Shown one piece after another: positions 45,419 through 55,569 of a DNA stretch of 64,000 bases. Origin of the DNA: Lewinellaceae bacterium (lineage in GTDB: Bacteria > Bacteroidota > Bacteroidia > Chitinophagales > Saprospiraceae); the NCBI GenBank assembly GCA_016719605.1, contig JADJYW010000029.1:124001-188000 (forward strand). The letters are read 5' to 3'. Position 1 is the first letter of the stretch; each line of letters begins with the position of its first letter. The notes below the pieces were generated by a model, which did no database searches, was not told the DNA's origin, and was given only the letters and a program-made list of their open reading frames with translations. A program made the position numbers and the translations under genes.

Positions 45419-47266
45419 TTATTCGTCCAGTTTCAGATCGAAACGTTGCAACAAGTCCGCGACCAAAGGGTTCACCTCCTGCATTTTATCTAATTTTTCT
45501 TTCGCGGACAATGGCCGCTTAGGCTGTGCGGAGGCCTGCATTTCAGCGATTTTTGCTTCATCTATGTCCACCCGGACTTTTATACTCGGGTCGTGCAGTT
45601 GGGCACGCAGGGTATCAAGCAGACGGCTTAATTCTTCCAGGATGAGGGAGCGGTGTACCGTCAGGCCTACAGTGGCTACCACCGTACTGTCTTCGAGGCG
45701 CAGCGCGGCGCTCGTCATCGCCTGTCGCAAGGTAGGCGAGGGTGTAGTTTTGGCGAAGGCATGCCATTCTGCACGGGCATTTTCGAGGGTCAGACGACTC
45801 TCGCGGCCGGCCATTTCGATTTCCTCCACAGCCACAGCTTCTTCAAAATCTTCCAGCCGGAGCGACACTTTGTCGGCGCGCTTCAGGCCCATTCGCAGTT
45901 CGGTATGGAGGGTAGCCATGGCCTCTGCGCTCAGTTCGTGGGCGGTGGAAGGGGGCACCTGGACGGCGGGCGTCGGGGATCGGGAAACCGGGGCGGCAAT
46001 CTGTTCGGCAGGACGGGTACCCGAAACGGGCGTTTGTTCGGAGGTTTTTGCCGGAATAGACTCGTGGGCATTTCCGGCGCCGGGTTTTCCGCTGTCCGGC
46101 ATCCGCCTGTCGCCATTGGCCGTCACGTCAAGAGTTTTTTTTTCCGGAATACCCGGGGCTGCGGCGGCTATTGCCCGGCTGCTGTAGCACATTTTGAGCA
46201 GAGCCATTTCGACGTGCAGGCGTTTGTGCCGGGCCATTTTGAGGTTTATGTCGCAGTCGTTGGCGAGTTGCAGGGCCGTGAGCAGAAACGATGCCGGGGC
46301 CAGGGCGGCCTGGTGGCGGTAGCGTTCGCTGAGACTTTCGCCTACTTCGAGCAGAGCCAGCGTAGCGGGGTCTTTGCAAACCAGGATATTGCGCAGGTGC
46401 TCCGCCAGGCCGACAAGGAAAATCTCCGGCTCGAAACCCTTGCGCAGAATTTGGTCAAACAGGTTTAGGATCGCGGGGGCATCTTCGGCGAGCAGCGCGT
46501 CCGTGATTTGGAAAAAATAGTCGTAGTCGAGAACGTTGAGGTTTTCGATGACATCCTCGTACCGGATTTGTTTGCCGGCGGCGGCGCTGTTGATGCGATC
46601 GAAAATGGATAGTGCGTCGCGCAGGGCGCCGTCGGCTTTTTGCGCAATGATGTGGAGGGCATCTTCCTCCGCTTCGATACCCTCCTGCGCACAGATATTT
46701 TGAAGATGCGCCACCATGTCGGCCACGCCGATGCGCCGGAAATCAAAGATTTGGCAGCGCGACAGGATGGTTGGGATGATCTTGTGTTTCTCGGTGGTGG
46801 CAAGGATAAAAATAGCGTAGGGCGGTGGCTCCTCCAGCGTTTTCAGGAAAGCGTTGAAGGCACCCTGCGAAAGCATGTGTACCTCGTCAATGATATAAAC
46901 TTTGTACTTGCCCCGCTGTGGCGGTACGCGCACCTGATCCACCAGGGCACGGATGTGATCCACGCCGTTGTTGGAGGCGGCATCGAGTTCGAAGATATTC
47001 CAGGAGGCATCCTCCTGAAATGCTTTGCAGGAACTGCATGTATTGCACGCTTCGTAGTCCTTCGAAAGGTTTTCGCAGTTCAGGATTTTGGCGAGAATAC
47101 GGGCACAGGTGGTTTTGCCTACCCCGCGCGGCCCACAGAACAGGAACGCGTGCGCCACATGGTCGGTAGCCAAAGCGTTTTTCAACGTCTGGGCGACATG
47201 CTGCCCCACCACGTCCTCAAAACGCATGGGGCGATACTTGCGGGCAGAAACGACGAAGTTGCTCAT
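45419..47266 (-). CDS. dnaX: DNA polymerase III subunits gamma/tau
   Basis: 615 residues. Clamp-loader ATPase: Walker A FCGPRGVGKTT, zinc-binding cysteines in NCENLSKDYEACNTCSSC, Walker B VYIIDEVHML, sensor motif LATTEKHKIIPTILSRC, then domain III and a long Pro/Thr-rich tau-like tail. The tail has no obvious slippery A-run for gamma production. ATG 47266 (MSNFVVSARKYRP). A TACTTTTG -7 element lies at 47280-47273, seven bases before the ATG, implying an almost leaderless mRNA if it is used. Confidence 0.95.
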   Translation of the reverse strand: MSNFVVSARKYRPMRFEDVVGQHVAQTLKNALATDHVAHAFLFCGPRGVGKTTCARILAKILNCENLSKDYEACNTCSSCKAFQEDASWNIFELDAASNNGVDHIRALVDQVRVPPQRGKYKVYIIDEVHMLSQGAFNAFLKTLEEPPPYAIFILATTEKHKIIPTILSRCQIFDFRRIGVADMVAHLQNICAQEGIEAEEDALHIIAQKADGALRDALSIFDRINSAAAGKQIRYEDVIENLNVLDYDYFFQITDALLAEDAPAILNLFDQILRKGFEPEIFLVGLAEHLRNILVCKDPATLALLEVGESLSERYRHQAALAPASFLLTALQLANDCDINLKMARHKRLHVEMALLKMCYSSRAIAAAAPGIPEKKTLDVTANGDRRMPDSGKPGAGNAHESIPAKTSEQTPVSGTRPAEQIAAPVSRSPTPAVQVPPSTAHELSAEAMATLHTELRMGLKRADKVSLRLEDFEEAVAVEEIEMAGRESRLTLENARAEWHAFAKTTPSPTLRQAMTSAALRLEDSTVVATVGLTVHRSLILEELSRLLDTLRAQLHDPSIKVRVDIDEAKIAEMQASAQPKRPLSAKEKLDKMQEVNPLVADLLQRFDLKLDE

Positions 47267-47416
47267 GTTGGGCAAAAGTACGGTAGTTGGACGGACAACG
47301 CAGCCGGGTATTCGGGGAATTTACCAACATTGCCCCGTGTAGAGCCGCTTTCTGGTGAAATAATCCCGCCGACCTTTTTGGCCGAATGCTTTAAATTGCG
47401 CAAAATTTCAGACAGT

Positions 47417-48046
47417 ATGGAAATCGAAACCAAGTTTCCGCTTACCCGCGCCGAGCTCGCGGATATCAGCACCGGTTTGGTGCGCTTTCCCGCATCCTGG
47501 GAAGAATTCTGGGACGTGCTGGAACACGCCGAGTACCGGACTGATTTTTTGCAAAATGAAATTATAACCAGGAGCTACGAATCAAACCTGCACAGCAAGA
47601 TTGTTACCCAAATGATTGTACTGCTATACAATCTTTTCCCCCGACCACAATTCATCGTCCACGACAGCAACCGCCCGGTGTACCTGCAAGATTGTGAAAA
47701 TGACAAAGCGGTATTCAACCCCGACTGTAGCGTAACGCCCGAACCGCCACAACTTTTCACCTACAAACCCGGTATGGATACCGAAACGAATCCCCTGCTC
47801 GTGGTGGAAGTACTGTCCAAATCCACCCGCGAATACGATCTGGCCGAAAAACTGCCCTGCTACAAAAAAATGCAGGGCTTGCGCTACATCATCTATGTGG
47901 ATAGTATGCGCACCTACCTCACCCTTTTCCAGCGCACCGGAAGCGACCAGTGGCTCAATACCGATTACGACCAGTTGGACAGCGCTTTCGAGATTGAGGG
48001 CAAAACGATTTCGCTTCGGGAGGTGTACTCGCACCTCGGCAGGTAG
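47417..48046 (+). CDS. Uma2 family PD-(D/E)xK endonuclease-like protein (second copy)
   Basis: 209 residues. Same architecture as 21706-22332: KFPLTRAELADISTGLVRFP, EHAEYRTDFLQNEIITRSYE, the catalytic-type Asp in AVFNPDCSV, VVEVLSKSTREYDLAEKLPC. Clearly a paralogue. ATG 47417; the open frame upstream is antisense to dnaX. The stop lies 3 bp from the convergent DUF5916 gene. Confidence 0.87.
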   Translation: MEIETKFPLTRAELADISTGLVRFPASWEEFWDVLEHAEYRTDFLQNEIITRSYESNLHSKIVTQMIVLLYNLFPRPQFIVHDSNRPVYLQDCENDKAVFNPDCSVTPEPPQLFTYKPGMDTETNPLLVVEVLSKSTREYDLAEKLPCYKKMQGLRYIIYVDSMRTYLTLFQRTGSDQWLNTDYDQLDSAFEIEGKTISLREVYSHLGR

Positions 48047-48049
48047 CCC

Positions 48050-50406
48050 TCAGTTTTTGTTTCCATCCAGAAACCAGATCATGGTCAATTTGGTCTCTCC
48101 GGTTGGATACGGGTTATCCGATATTGGTCCAGATGGGAAGAATTGAAAAATCGGCGTGTTCCCATGTACATACTGAAAACGCACCTGACTGATAGCCGAA
48201 AAGAAGTATTGGAAACCCAATAAATACCGCTCTCCGTTTTCCGGTTCATATTCCGGCAACGCCCAGTCCACCACCGTCAATGCGCTGCCGGATTCCAGTT
48301 CCACTGCTTCGCGGTTGGCGCGGTCGGCCCGGTCCAGCGCAAAACTACCCCATACCCGCCAGCGCGTGTTGGGGTACCAGTTGAGCGTCAGTTCGCCGGA
48401 GGCATCCCACCGATCGCTTCGTTCAAAATCCAGCGCCCGGGAGCCGGGAGCAAGGTCAGGGACTTAAAGGCCCGGTAGGTCGTCGCGCTACCCGTGGCCA
48501 CCAATCGGGGGGTAAGCACCCAGGTTGCATAAACAGCCCCCCGGGCAGTCGGAAACTCGCCCTCCGCGCCGGTCGAGCCGAAAAAATTGGTACTCCAGAT
48601 CAGTCGTTTGCGCGTATCGGAAATGAAAGTAAAACCGGCGCCCAAATTCGGCGACACACGCTGGTTGATGTACGATCCGCCGGATGTATACCGGATCGTC
48701 CGGTTGTACGGCTGGGTCTGGAACGACAAGCCCCAGGTGCGGAAATGCTTATCGAGGCCGGAGAAGTTGCCGCGCAGGTACCAGGGGTTGGGTTGTGCCA
48801 AATCGTCGGTTGCCAGCAGATCCACACCGGCAGACCCGCTCCGGTTGAGGAAAACGCCTCTGGGACGAAAGTCGCGGTACTGAACGGAGGCATTGGACCA
48901 GGCCATTCGGCCAACGGGCGCAGCGTTGGGCAACGCCTTTATCGAACGATACCCTTCCTGATGGCTGACCGCCCACCCCCAGCGGCGGTTGATGCGGGCC
49001 AGGCCGAGGTTGTACCGATACCCGATGGATTCATCCCGATTACGCAGGTTGTACTGCCAATCGGTGCCGCCACGCACCTCGTAGGCATTGCTGCGGTCGC
49101 GCACCTGGAAATTCAGGGCAGGCGCAGCCGAGGTATAGCCGCGCCCCGCCAGCAGGGTGCTGTTGGAGAGGTGTACATAGCTGTTGTTGGGCAGGATATA
49201 CTCGGCAGTGGCAACATTGTAATTGGACAGCCCTTGTACCGTTTTGGTATGGAATTCAAAATCCGGCAACGACAGAAACCGCGCCTGAACCGGCCCCAAC
49301 AGGGCATTATAGACCCCAAAGCGCCAGTTGCCCTGTGTGCGGGCCGAGAGTTTGGTAGCTTGGACCAACATGCTTTGATTGAACGCTGAAGTTAACAGGA
49401 CGGAATCCTGCGGCAAGCGCCAGAGGAGTTGGGAGCCGTACACGACCGGCTGGTAGGTAAAGGCGGGATTCTTTGAAAACAAATCACGCTCTTCTTCGAG
49501 GAACTGCCGGGGTTCCGGGGTGCCGTCGTCAGACCAACCGTTACTTGACGGAAAGAAAACAGAAACAGCCTCCGATTCATACTTGCGTTGTGGCAATATG
49601 GTAAAATCCAGCGTAGCACTTTCGCTCAACCCGACGCGGCCATCCAGACTCCACCCGGCTGAATAGGACTGCACATCGGCCGGATCATAGCGCGTATTTA
49701 GCCCGGCCTCCGACTGTACCGCCAGGGAGCGTCGCCATTCCTGCCGTATATCCCGCAAGCCTGTCAGGGTGCCGAATTGGAGCACGCGATCACCCACCAA
49801 CGGATTCTGCGGACTCCAGGTCGAGGTTTCGCCGGTGCTGCGGTCGTAGCGGGTGAGTTGCAATCCCCAGTTTTGCTCGCTTTTGCGTGCAAAACGCAGC
49901 GCCGTGAACGGGATGCGAATTTCGACGCTCCAGCCGTCGGTATGTCGGGTCACGGCGCTTTGCCAGCGGGAGTCCCAGTTTCCGGCGCCTTGGCGGGAAT
50001 CGAGTTGTACCCCCGCTGCCGTCACCGTAAAATCGAAAACCATGCGGTCGTCGTTCCAGGTATCGAGACTGACGCGGAACCAGTCGCCCGTAACCTGGCC
50101 GTCCCGGCTGCTGCCGTCAAAACGCGCCTCCGCATCGGGCGTTTGGCAGTAGGCCGCGATGTACAGCGCATCGGGGCCGTAAAAAATCCGGGCCTCGGTG
50201 CGCCGGTTGGGGGCTTCGCCAAATACCGGAAAGGCCGTGGAAAATGCGTCCAGGGGCGAAAGCGTCTGCCAGCAGGAATCGGTCAGGCGGCCGTCGAGGG
50301 TGGGCGTTGTTTCGAGAAAAACGGCTGCGGCAGTTTTTTGACTTTGGGCGGAAAGATGGGCTACCCAGAGCAAAGGAAGTACGGTAAGCGGTAAGTATTT
50401 TTGCAC
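48050..50406 (-). CDS. DUF5916 protein with family-9-like carbohydrate-binding N-terminus, frame broken
   Basis: After repair about 785 residues. Signal peptide (LPLTVLPLLWVAHLSAQ), an N-terminal CBM9-like domain (TPTLDGRLTDSCWQTL; RIFYGPDALYIAAYCQ), then a long region with alternating beta-strand pattern ending GETKLTMIWFLDGNKN, like an outer-membrane beta-barrel. The frame changes near 48459-48461; a fourth G there (C on the coding strand: TCC CCT GAC CTT) joins the two frames. This DUF5916 architecture is widespread in Bacteroidota and of unknown function; an outer-membrane location is inferred. Confidence 0.85.
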
Positions 50407-50628
50407 AAGCTAAATTTTGTGATTCGACGAGCAAGGTAAACGACTTGGGTTTGTTGTTTGCTGGGTGTGGCCACAAATAATTTTTCATTTTGTCCACTCC
50501 AGGCTTGAGGTAAATCATATCCCTTTGTGCAAAATTGACGAAAAACACCCCGACTATTGGCCCTGCATTGCCAATCTTTGCCAAATCAGGTTGCGGCTCC
50601 GGCGGCAGCGCTCATCAGCAAAAAAACC

Positions 50629-51231
50629 ATGGATTCCCGATCAAATATCCTGCTCATTTTCATTCGAAATCCGCGCCTCGGCAAGGTCAAAACGCGCCTG
50701 GCGCAAACGTTGGGCGACGCAGAGGCACTCCGCATTTACCTGACTTTATTGGAAAAAACGCGACAGGCCGCGCTCGGATCAGCGGCGCAACGCTGGCTTT
50801 TCTACTCCGATGCAGTCGCATCGGGCGACGGCTGGCCGGAGTCGGATTTTGAAAAATTAGTACAACATGGCGGCGATCTCGGCGCCCGCATGGCCGATGC
50901 ATTCCGACGGGCATTTGCAGCCGGCGCTGCCCGGGTACTTATCATCGGAAGCGACTGCCCCGAACTAACCGGGGCATTGCTGGACGATGCTTTTGCGCAC
51001 CTGCACCACGACGATTTTGTACTGGGCCCCACGCCCGATGGCGGGTACTACTTGCTGGGCATGCGGGCGTTTGAGCCGTCTGTTTTTGAGGAAATTGCCT
51101 GGAGTACAGACTCCGTACGCACGGCTACGCTGGAAAAAATCCGCGTTTTGGGCAAAACCTGCACCCTGCTGCCCGAGTTGTCGGACGTAGATACGGAGGC
51201 GGACTGGCGGAAGTTGGAGGGGAGAATTTGA
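50629..51231 (+). CDS. TIGR04282-type glycosyltransferase / DUF2064 protein
   Basis: 200 residues. NILLIFIRNPRLGKVKTRLA is the family's N-terminal signature (nucleotide-diphospho-sugar transferase fold), followed by RVLIIGSDCPELTG and VLGPTPDGGYYLLGM. The biochemical activity is uncharacterised; some homologues sit near cofactor or arsenosugar pathways. ATG 50629 is chosen for the conserved N-terminus. It lies 36 bp upstream of the polyprenyl synthase gene. Confidence 0.85.
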   Translation: MDSRSNILLIFIRNPRLGKVKTRLAQTLGDAEALRIYLTLLEKTRQAALGSAAQRWLFYSDAVASGDGWPESDFEKLVQHGGDLGARMADAFRRAFAAGAARVLIIGSDCPELTGALLDDAFAHLHHDDFVLGPTPDGGYYLLGMRAFEPSVFEEIAWSTDSVRTATLEKIRVLGKTCTLLPELSDVDTEADWRKLEGRI

Positions 51232-51267
51232 AGTTTGGAGTACCTTCGCGGCCCGGAATTCAACGCC

Positions 51268-52241
51268 ATGCACACGCTACCGCAACTCCTCGCCCGCATC
51301 ACCGATTACGCCGCTGCGCACCCGTTTCCCCCGGCTCCCGCCGAGCTGTACAAACCGTGCGACTATATGCTCACGCTCGGCGGCAAACGCCTGCGCCCGG
51401 CACTCCTGCTGATGGCTTGTGAACTTTTTTCCGATGATCTGGAAAATGCCTTGCCGGTCGCCTGGGCAGTCGAGTTGTTCCACAATTTCACCCTCCTGCA
51501 CGACGATATCATGGATGCCGCCCCACTCCGCCGGGGCCAACCTACCGTGCACACCCGCTGGAATACCACCACGGGAATCCTGAGCGGCGACGTCATGCTG
51601 ATCCACGCGTACCGGCACCTCGCTTCCGCCGGCGTGCCGGAGTTGGTGGCCGATCTGGTGCCAATTTTCAACCGGGTGGCTATCGAAGTGTGCGAGGGCC
51701 AGCAATACGATATGAATTTCGAGACACGGGAAGATGTACACCTCACCGAGTACATCCGCATGATCGAACTGAAAACAGCCGTCTTGCTTGGCGGCGCTCT
51801 CGAAATGGGCGCTCGCTGCGCCGGAGCCGATCGCGCCGACAGGGAACACCTGTACCACTTTGGCCGTCTGGCAGGTATTGCATTTCAAATTCAGGACGAT
51901 TTGCTCGATACCTATGGCGACCCTGCCAAATTCGGCAAACAAGTCGGAGGGAATATTTTGCAAAACAAAAAAACCTTTCTCGTGCTGAAAACCCTCGAAG
52001 TAGCGCCGGAAACAGATCGCCTGGAGCTGAACCGATGGATGCACACCGGGCAAGATGCTCCGGGCAAAGTGGATGCTGTGCGCGCTATTTTCGACCGTAA
52101 CAACGTACCCGAACTGGTAGCCGCCGAAAGGAGCACGTCCAAACGGAGGCATTCGGCCACCTGGATGCCGTGCAAGTCCCCGAAGCCCGCAAAACAGTAT
52201 TGCGACAAACCGTGGAGAACCTGCTGGTACGCGACCATTGA
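51268..52241 (+). CDS. Polyprenyl diphosphate synthase, frame broken near the C-terminus
   Basis: Trans-prenyltransferase making isoprenoid diphosphates. First Asp-rich motif LLHDDIMDAAPLRRGQPTVH, second Asp-rich motif FQIQDDLLDTYGDP, and GGKRLRPALLLMACE. The frame breaks in an A3 run at 52127-52129; one more A (GAA AAG GAG CAC) gives KEHVQTEAFGHL and RQTVENLLVRDH, ending at TGA 52239-52241. Repaired length about 324 residues. Chain length (C15-C40) cannot be told. Convergent with the acyl-CoA ligase gene, 4 bp apart. Confidence 0.92.
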
Positions 52242-52245
52242 GGGC

Positions 52246-54075
52246 CTATGCCTCCCGGTACATAGCTTCGATTTCCCGCTTGAATTTTTCCAGAATCACC
52301 CGACGTTTGAGCTTCAGCGTGGGCGTGAGTTCTGCTTCCGAACCGTCGGCTTTGACCGGCTCCCAAGCCTCGGGCAGCAGGGTGAATCGTTTGATCTGCT
52401 CGTGGTGGGCAAAGTGGGGGTTGATCCGCTCGAGCAACATCTCGAAACGGCGCTTCACCTCGGGCTGGAGCAGCATGTCGGCAAAATTGGTCCAGGGCAG
52501 ATCGTGCCGCCGGCACCAGTCCTGCAGACCGTCCTGCGAAGGGACAAGCAGGGCTGTGACGTACTTCCTGTCGTCGCCTACGATCATGGCCTGTTCCACC
52601 AGCGTGTGTTCTTTTAGCGCCGACTCGATGGGGGCAGGCGCCACATATTTGCCGTGCCTGGTTTTGAGCAGTTCTTTTTTACGGTCGGTGATCTTGAGAA
52701 ATTTTTGTCCGTTCGGGCCTGCCTCCCAGGTACCTACATCGCCGGTAGCCAGCCACCGTTCGCCATTGACAATACGAAAAGCCTCGTCTGTTTTGTCGGG
52801 CTGTTTGAAATATCCGAGCATAACGCCGGGGCTTTTGGCCAAAATTTCGCCTTCTCCGGGCCGGAAATCGGGGCTGGGTTCGAGTTGTACCTCCACCCCG
52901 TCCAGCAGTGGCCCCACCGTGCCCAGCATGGCGCCCTCCGGCTCCATGCGGCTGAAACTAAGGGCAGGCGCAGCCTCCGTCATGCCGTAGCCTTCGCGCA
53001 CGGGTATGCCGGCGGCGTTGAAAGTGCGCAGTACCCGCACAGGGCAGGCGCTGGCGCCGGTTATGACCGTTTTGACACAGCCGCCGAGGGCTTCACGCCA
53101 CTTGCTGAAAATGAGGCGGTCGGCTATTTTCCATTTCAGTGCAGCCAGTCCGGTGGGCCGGTAGCCGAAGTGCCAATCGTCGGTGAGGTTGAGCGCCCAG
53201 AAGAACAGAAAGCGCTTGGCTCCCTTGAGTTCGAGGCCTTTGGCGACTATTTTTTCATAAACCTTTTCCAGCAGGCGCGGTACGGTAGTGAAGAAATGTG
53301 GTCGGATGGCACGCAAGTCGCCCGTTTCGCCGCCAAGGTTGTCGGTGCCCGTAAACGTGACGCCGGCGCTCATGGCGGTAAAGGCATAAACCGCCACACG
53401 CTCGAAGATGTGACTGACCGGCAGAAAACTCAGTACACGGTCGCCCGGCTCAAACGTCAGCAGTTTACATACTTCCTCGACGTTGAACACGATGTTGGTG
53501 TGGGTCAGCATCACCCCTTTGGGGTTGCCGGTAGTGCCCGAGGTATAAACCAGGGTCATCATGTCATCCGGGCGAATGCCTGCTTTGATGCGTTCCACTT
53601 CCGCCTGATGCTGCCCGGAAGCCTGAAGCAGCACTTCCCAGTTGCGGGCAACGGGATGCTCGCCAAAGGCAAAAATCTCTTTTAACCCCGGCAAGTTCGC
53701 TTGCGCGGCATGTACCTTGTCGTACAGGTCTTTTTCGCCCACAAAGCAGTATTGAGATTCCGATTCCCGCAAAATGTATTCGTATTCGCGGGGACTGATC
53801 GTCGGGTACATGGGTACGTTCAGCACCCCGATCTGGGCCATCGCAAAATCCAGGGCTACCCACGCCGGGCTGGTCTGATAGACGACTGTGGCCACCTTGT
53901 CTCCTGGTTTGATCCCCAGTTCCAGTAGGCCGCAGCTCGCCTGATTGACCATGCGCACCATCTCGGCAGAGGAGTAGTAGTGCCATTCGCCATTGACCTT
54001 GCAGCCAAATGCTTTTTCTTGCGGATGTTGCTGAAGTTGGTCGTCGAGGTAATCGAAGAGTCGTTTTGCAGCCAT
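52246..54075 (-). CDS. Long-chain acyl-CoA synthetase (AMP-forming)
   Basis: 609 residues. ANL superfamily: P-loop MTLVYTSGTTGNPKGVMLTH, A5 motif REGYGMTEAAPALSFS, A7 WLATGDVGTWE, A8 KITDRKKELLKTRHGKYVAP. It activates fatty acids to acyl-CoA for degradation or lipid synthesis; FadD-like with the family's usual length. ATG 54075 (MAAKRLFDYLDDQL). Confidence 0.93.
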   Translation of the reverse strand: MAAKRLFDYLDDQLQQHPQEKAFGCKVNGEWHYYSSAEMVRMVNQASCGLLELGIKPGDKVATVVYQTSPAWVALDFAMAQIGVLNVPMYPTISPREYEYILRESESQYCFVGEKDLYDKVHAAQANLPGLKEIFAFGEHPVARNWEVLLQASGQHQAEVERIKAGIRPDDMMTLVYTSGTTGNPKGVMLTHTNIVFNVEEVCKLLTFEPGDRVLSFLPVSHIFERVAVYAFTAMSAGVTFTGTDNLGGETGDLRAIRPHFFTTVPRLLEKVYEKIVAKGLELKGAKRFLFFWALNLTDDWHFGYRPTGLAALKWKIADRLIFSKWREALGGCVKTVITGASACPVRVLRTFNAAGIPVREGYGMTEAAPALSFSRMEPEGAMLGTVGPLLDGVEVQLEPSPDFRPGEGEILAKSPGVMLGYFKQPDKTDEAFRIVNGERWLATGDVGTWEAGPNGQKFLKITDRKKELLKTRHGKYVAPAPIESALKEHTLVEQAMIVGDDRKYVTALLVPSQDGLQDWCRRHDLPWTNFADMLLQPEVKRRFEMLLERINPHFAHHEQIKRFTLLPEAWEPVKADGSEAELTPTLKLKRRVILEKFKREIEAMYREA

Positions 54076-54418
54076 GGTGTGCGCGTTGAATAGGGATTGG
54101 GGGTGAATGATAACAATAAACTTTCAGGGCGAAAATGCGTAAAAATTGATTATTTCCCACAACACAATTTTCAGGTTGAATCGCCGGATGTTGTTTTTGT
54201 TCGGCAAGAAAAGGCTTAAGGTGCCAAATTCTAAAATTAAATTTTATGTATTTACTGCAACACAAATAATTTATACAAAATTATCCGCTGCAACATTTGT
54301 TCAGGGAATTATAGTTTCGGACTTTTGTCTCTCTTTGGGAGAAGTGTGCCTTTTCTTTTGGCCTTGATAATTTTTCGGCCAATAATCCCTTCGAAAAGGA
54401 CTCAGAAAAACTGTTTTC
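54076..54418. other. AT-rich gap, nothing recognised
   Basis: 343 bp between the divergent acyl-CoA ligase and the small ORF/TPR genes. Markedly more AT-rich than the surroundings (TAAAATTAAATTTTATG, ATAATTTATACAAAATTATC). It presumably holds both promoters, but I see no exact TAnnTTTG with a well-placed TTG, and no repeat or RNA. Confidence 0.5.
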
Positions 54419-54541
54419 ATGGAATTTCAGATCGTGGCGACCAGTTGTGGTTGCTATGCCCGTGTCTGTCTCTCTGTGCTAACCGACAAATACCCGACTC
54501 CGAAAGTTCGCATTCACTTTTATAAACAGCAGGAAGGATGA
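54419..54541 (+). CDS. Possible 40-residue leader ORF coupled to the TPR gene
   Basis: ATG 54419 to TGA 54539-54541. Cys-containing N-terminal half (TSCGCYARVCLSV) and a basic C-terminal half (PKVRIHFYKQQEG). Its stop overlaps the ATG of the TPR gene at 54538 (ATGA), the coupling arrangement also used by three other genes in this window. Too short to identify. Confidence 0.4.
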   Translation: MEFQIVATSCGCYARVCLSVLTDKYPTPKVRIHFYKQQEG

Positions 54542-55569
54542 ATATGCAACCGCTCAGATTGATCTTCAAGGGCCGCCTTGAATTTGGCAACCAACGCACC
54601 TTCGACATGGTGATGAGTCACTGGCTGGGCCGGGCCGAGCATTATTTCAAATCGGATATTCTGTTCAAGTCCGAAGAGGTATTTTCGGATGTAGATTTTT
54701 CGCTCACCGTGCCGCAGCAGAAAATCCTGAATACGGAGAAGGCCTGGCGCAGCACCACGGCACTCCTGAGCGAGGTTGCGCAATTTGCCGTGGCAGGCAA
54801 CATCTGGGCCTGGTGTATTGACGAGAGCGGTCTGTTGGAAAAAATGAACATCGAGCCGGACTCGGACAAAGTAGCTGTGCGGGAGTACCGCCGTGGCCGC
54901 AATCTGGTGGGCCAGGCCGGCAAGGAGCAAGAAGCCACCGAAGCCCTAAGCCGGGCCATCGAAAAATTTGAACGCCACGCGCTGGCTTATGAGCGACGCG
55001 GCTACGTCAACTACAAATTGGGCAACTTCAACGACGCCTTGCACGATTTCTCCAAAAGCATCCGCTTCAACCCCTATCACCCCGATGCCTACTACGGGTG
55101 CGGCAAGGTAAAGACGTTGAAAAACGATTGGGAAGGCGCTGTTTCGGACTTCGACCAGGCTGTAAAAAACTCGCTGGCTTTGCAGCCCCTGCACTGGCTG
55201 GCCCGTTTTCGCAAAGGAGAAAGTTTGTTTCATACGAAAAAGTACAACGAAGCTGCCTACGAACTACGCCTCTACCTGAAGCGCACGTTCGACGAATCCG
55301 ATCCCAACTATACCCGCCGCCGCCGAGCAACCTACCTGCTGGGAAGAGCGCTTTTGGCGCTGAACGATGCCCCCGGCGCGATAGAAGCCTTCGACCAAAC
55401 CCTGGCCATTCGCGCAGGGCTGGATTTGGTGCCCGAAGCGGAAGGTTTACTGCAACGCGCTATCGCTAAACACCAGGTCGGAAAACCCGGATACGCGCTC
55501 GATCTGGAGGCTGCTGCCAAAATGGGATCGGAGGAGGCTGCACGCCTGCTGGAGGAATGGCAAGCCTGA
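54538..55569 (+). CDS. TPR-repeat protein
   Basis: 343 residues. The first about 110 residues form an unrecognised domain (LRLIFKGRLEFGNQRTFDMV; WLGRAEHYFKSDILF). Then at least four TPR motifs: EATEALSRAIEKFERHALAY, RRGYVNYKLGNFNDALHDFS, KNDWEGAVSDFDQAVKN, ALNDAPGAIEAFDQTLAI. A cytoplasmic protein-interaction scaffold is likely; no signal peptide. A hairpin terminator follows 98 bp downstream. Confidence 0.8.
   Translation: MNMQPLRLIFKGRLEFGNQRTFDMVMSHWLGRAEHYFKSDILFKSEEVFSDVDFSLTVPQQKILNTEKAWRSTTALLSEVAQFAVAGNIWAWCIDESGLLEKMNIEPDSDKVAVREYRRGRNLVGQAGKEQEATEALSRAIEKFERHALAYERRGYVNYKLGNFNDALHDFSKSIRFNPYHPDAYYGCGKVKTLKNDWEGAVSDFDQAVKNSLALQPLHWLARFRKGESLFHTKKYNEAAYELRLYLKRTFDESDPNYTRRRRATYLLGRALLALNDAPGAIEAFDQTLAIRAGLDLVPEAEGLLQRAIAKHQVGKPGYALDLEAAAKMGSEEAARLLEEWQA

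Noticed and set aside
46640..47416. Long N-terminal extension of the second Uma2 protein
   Set aside because: Antisense to dnaX; the Uma2 domain begins at ATG 47417, like its paralogue.
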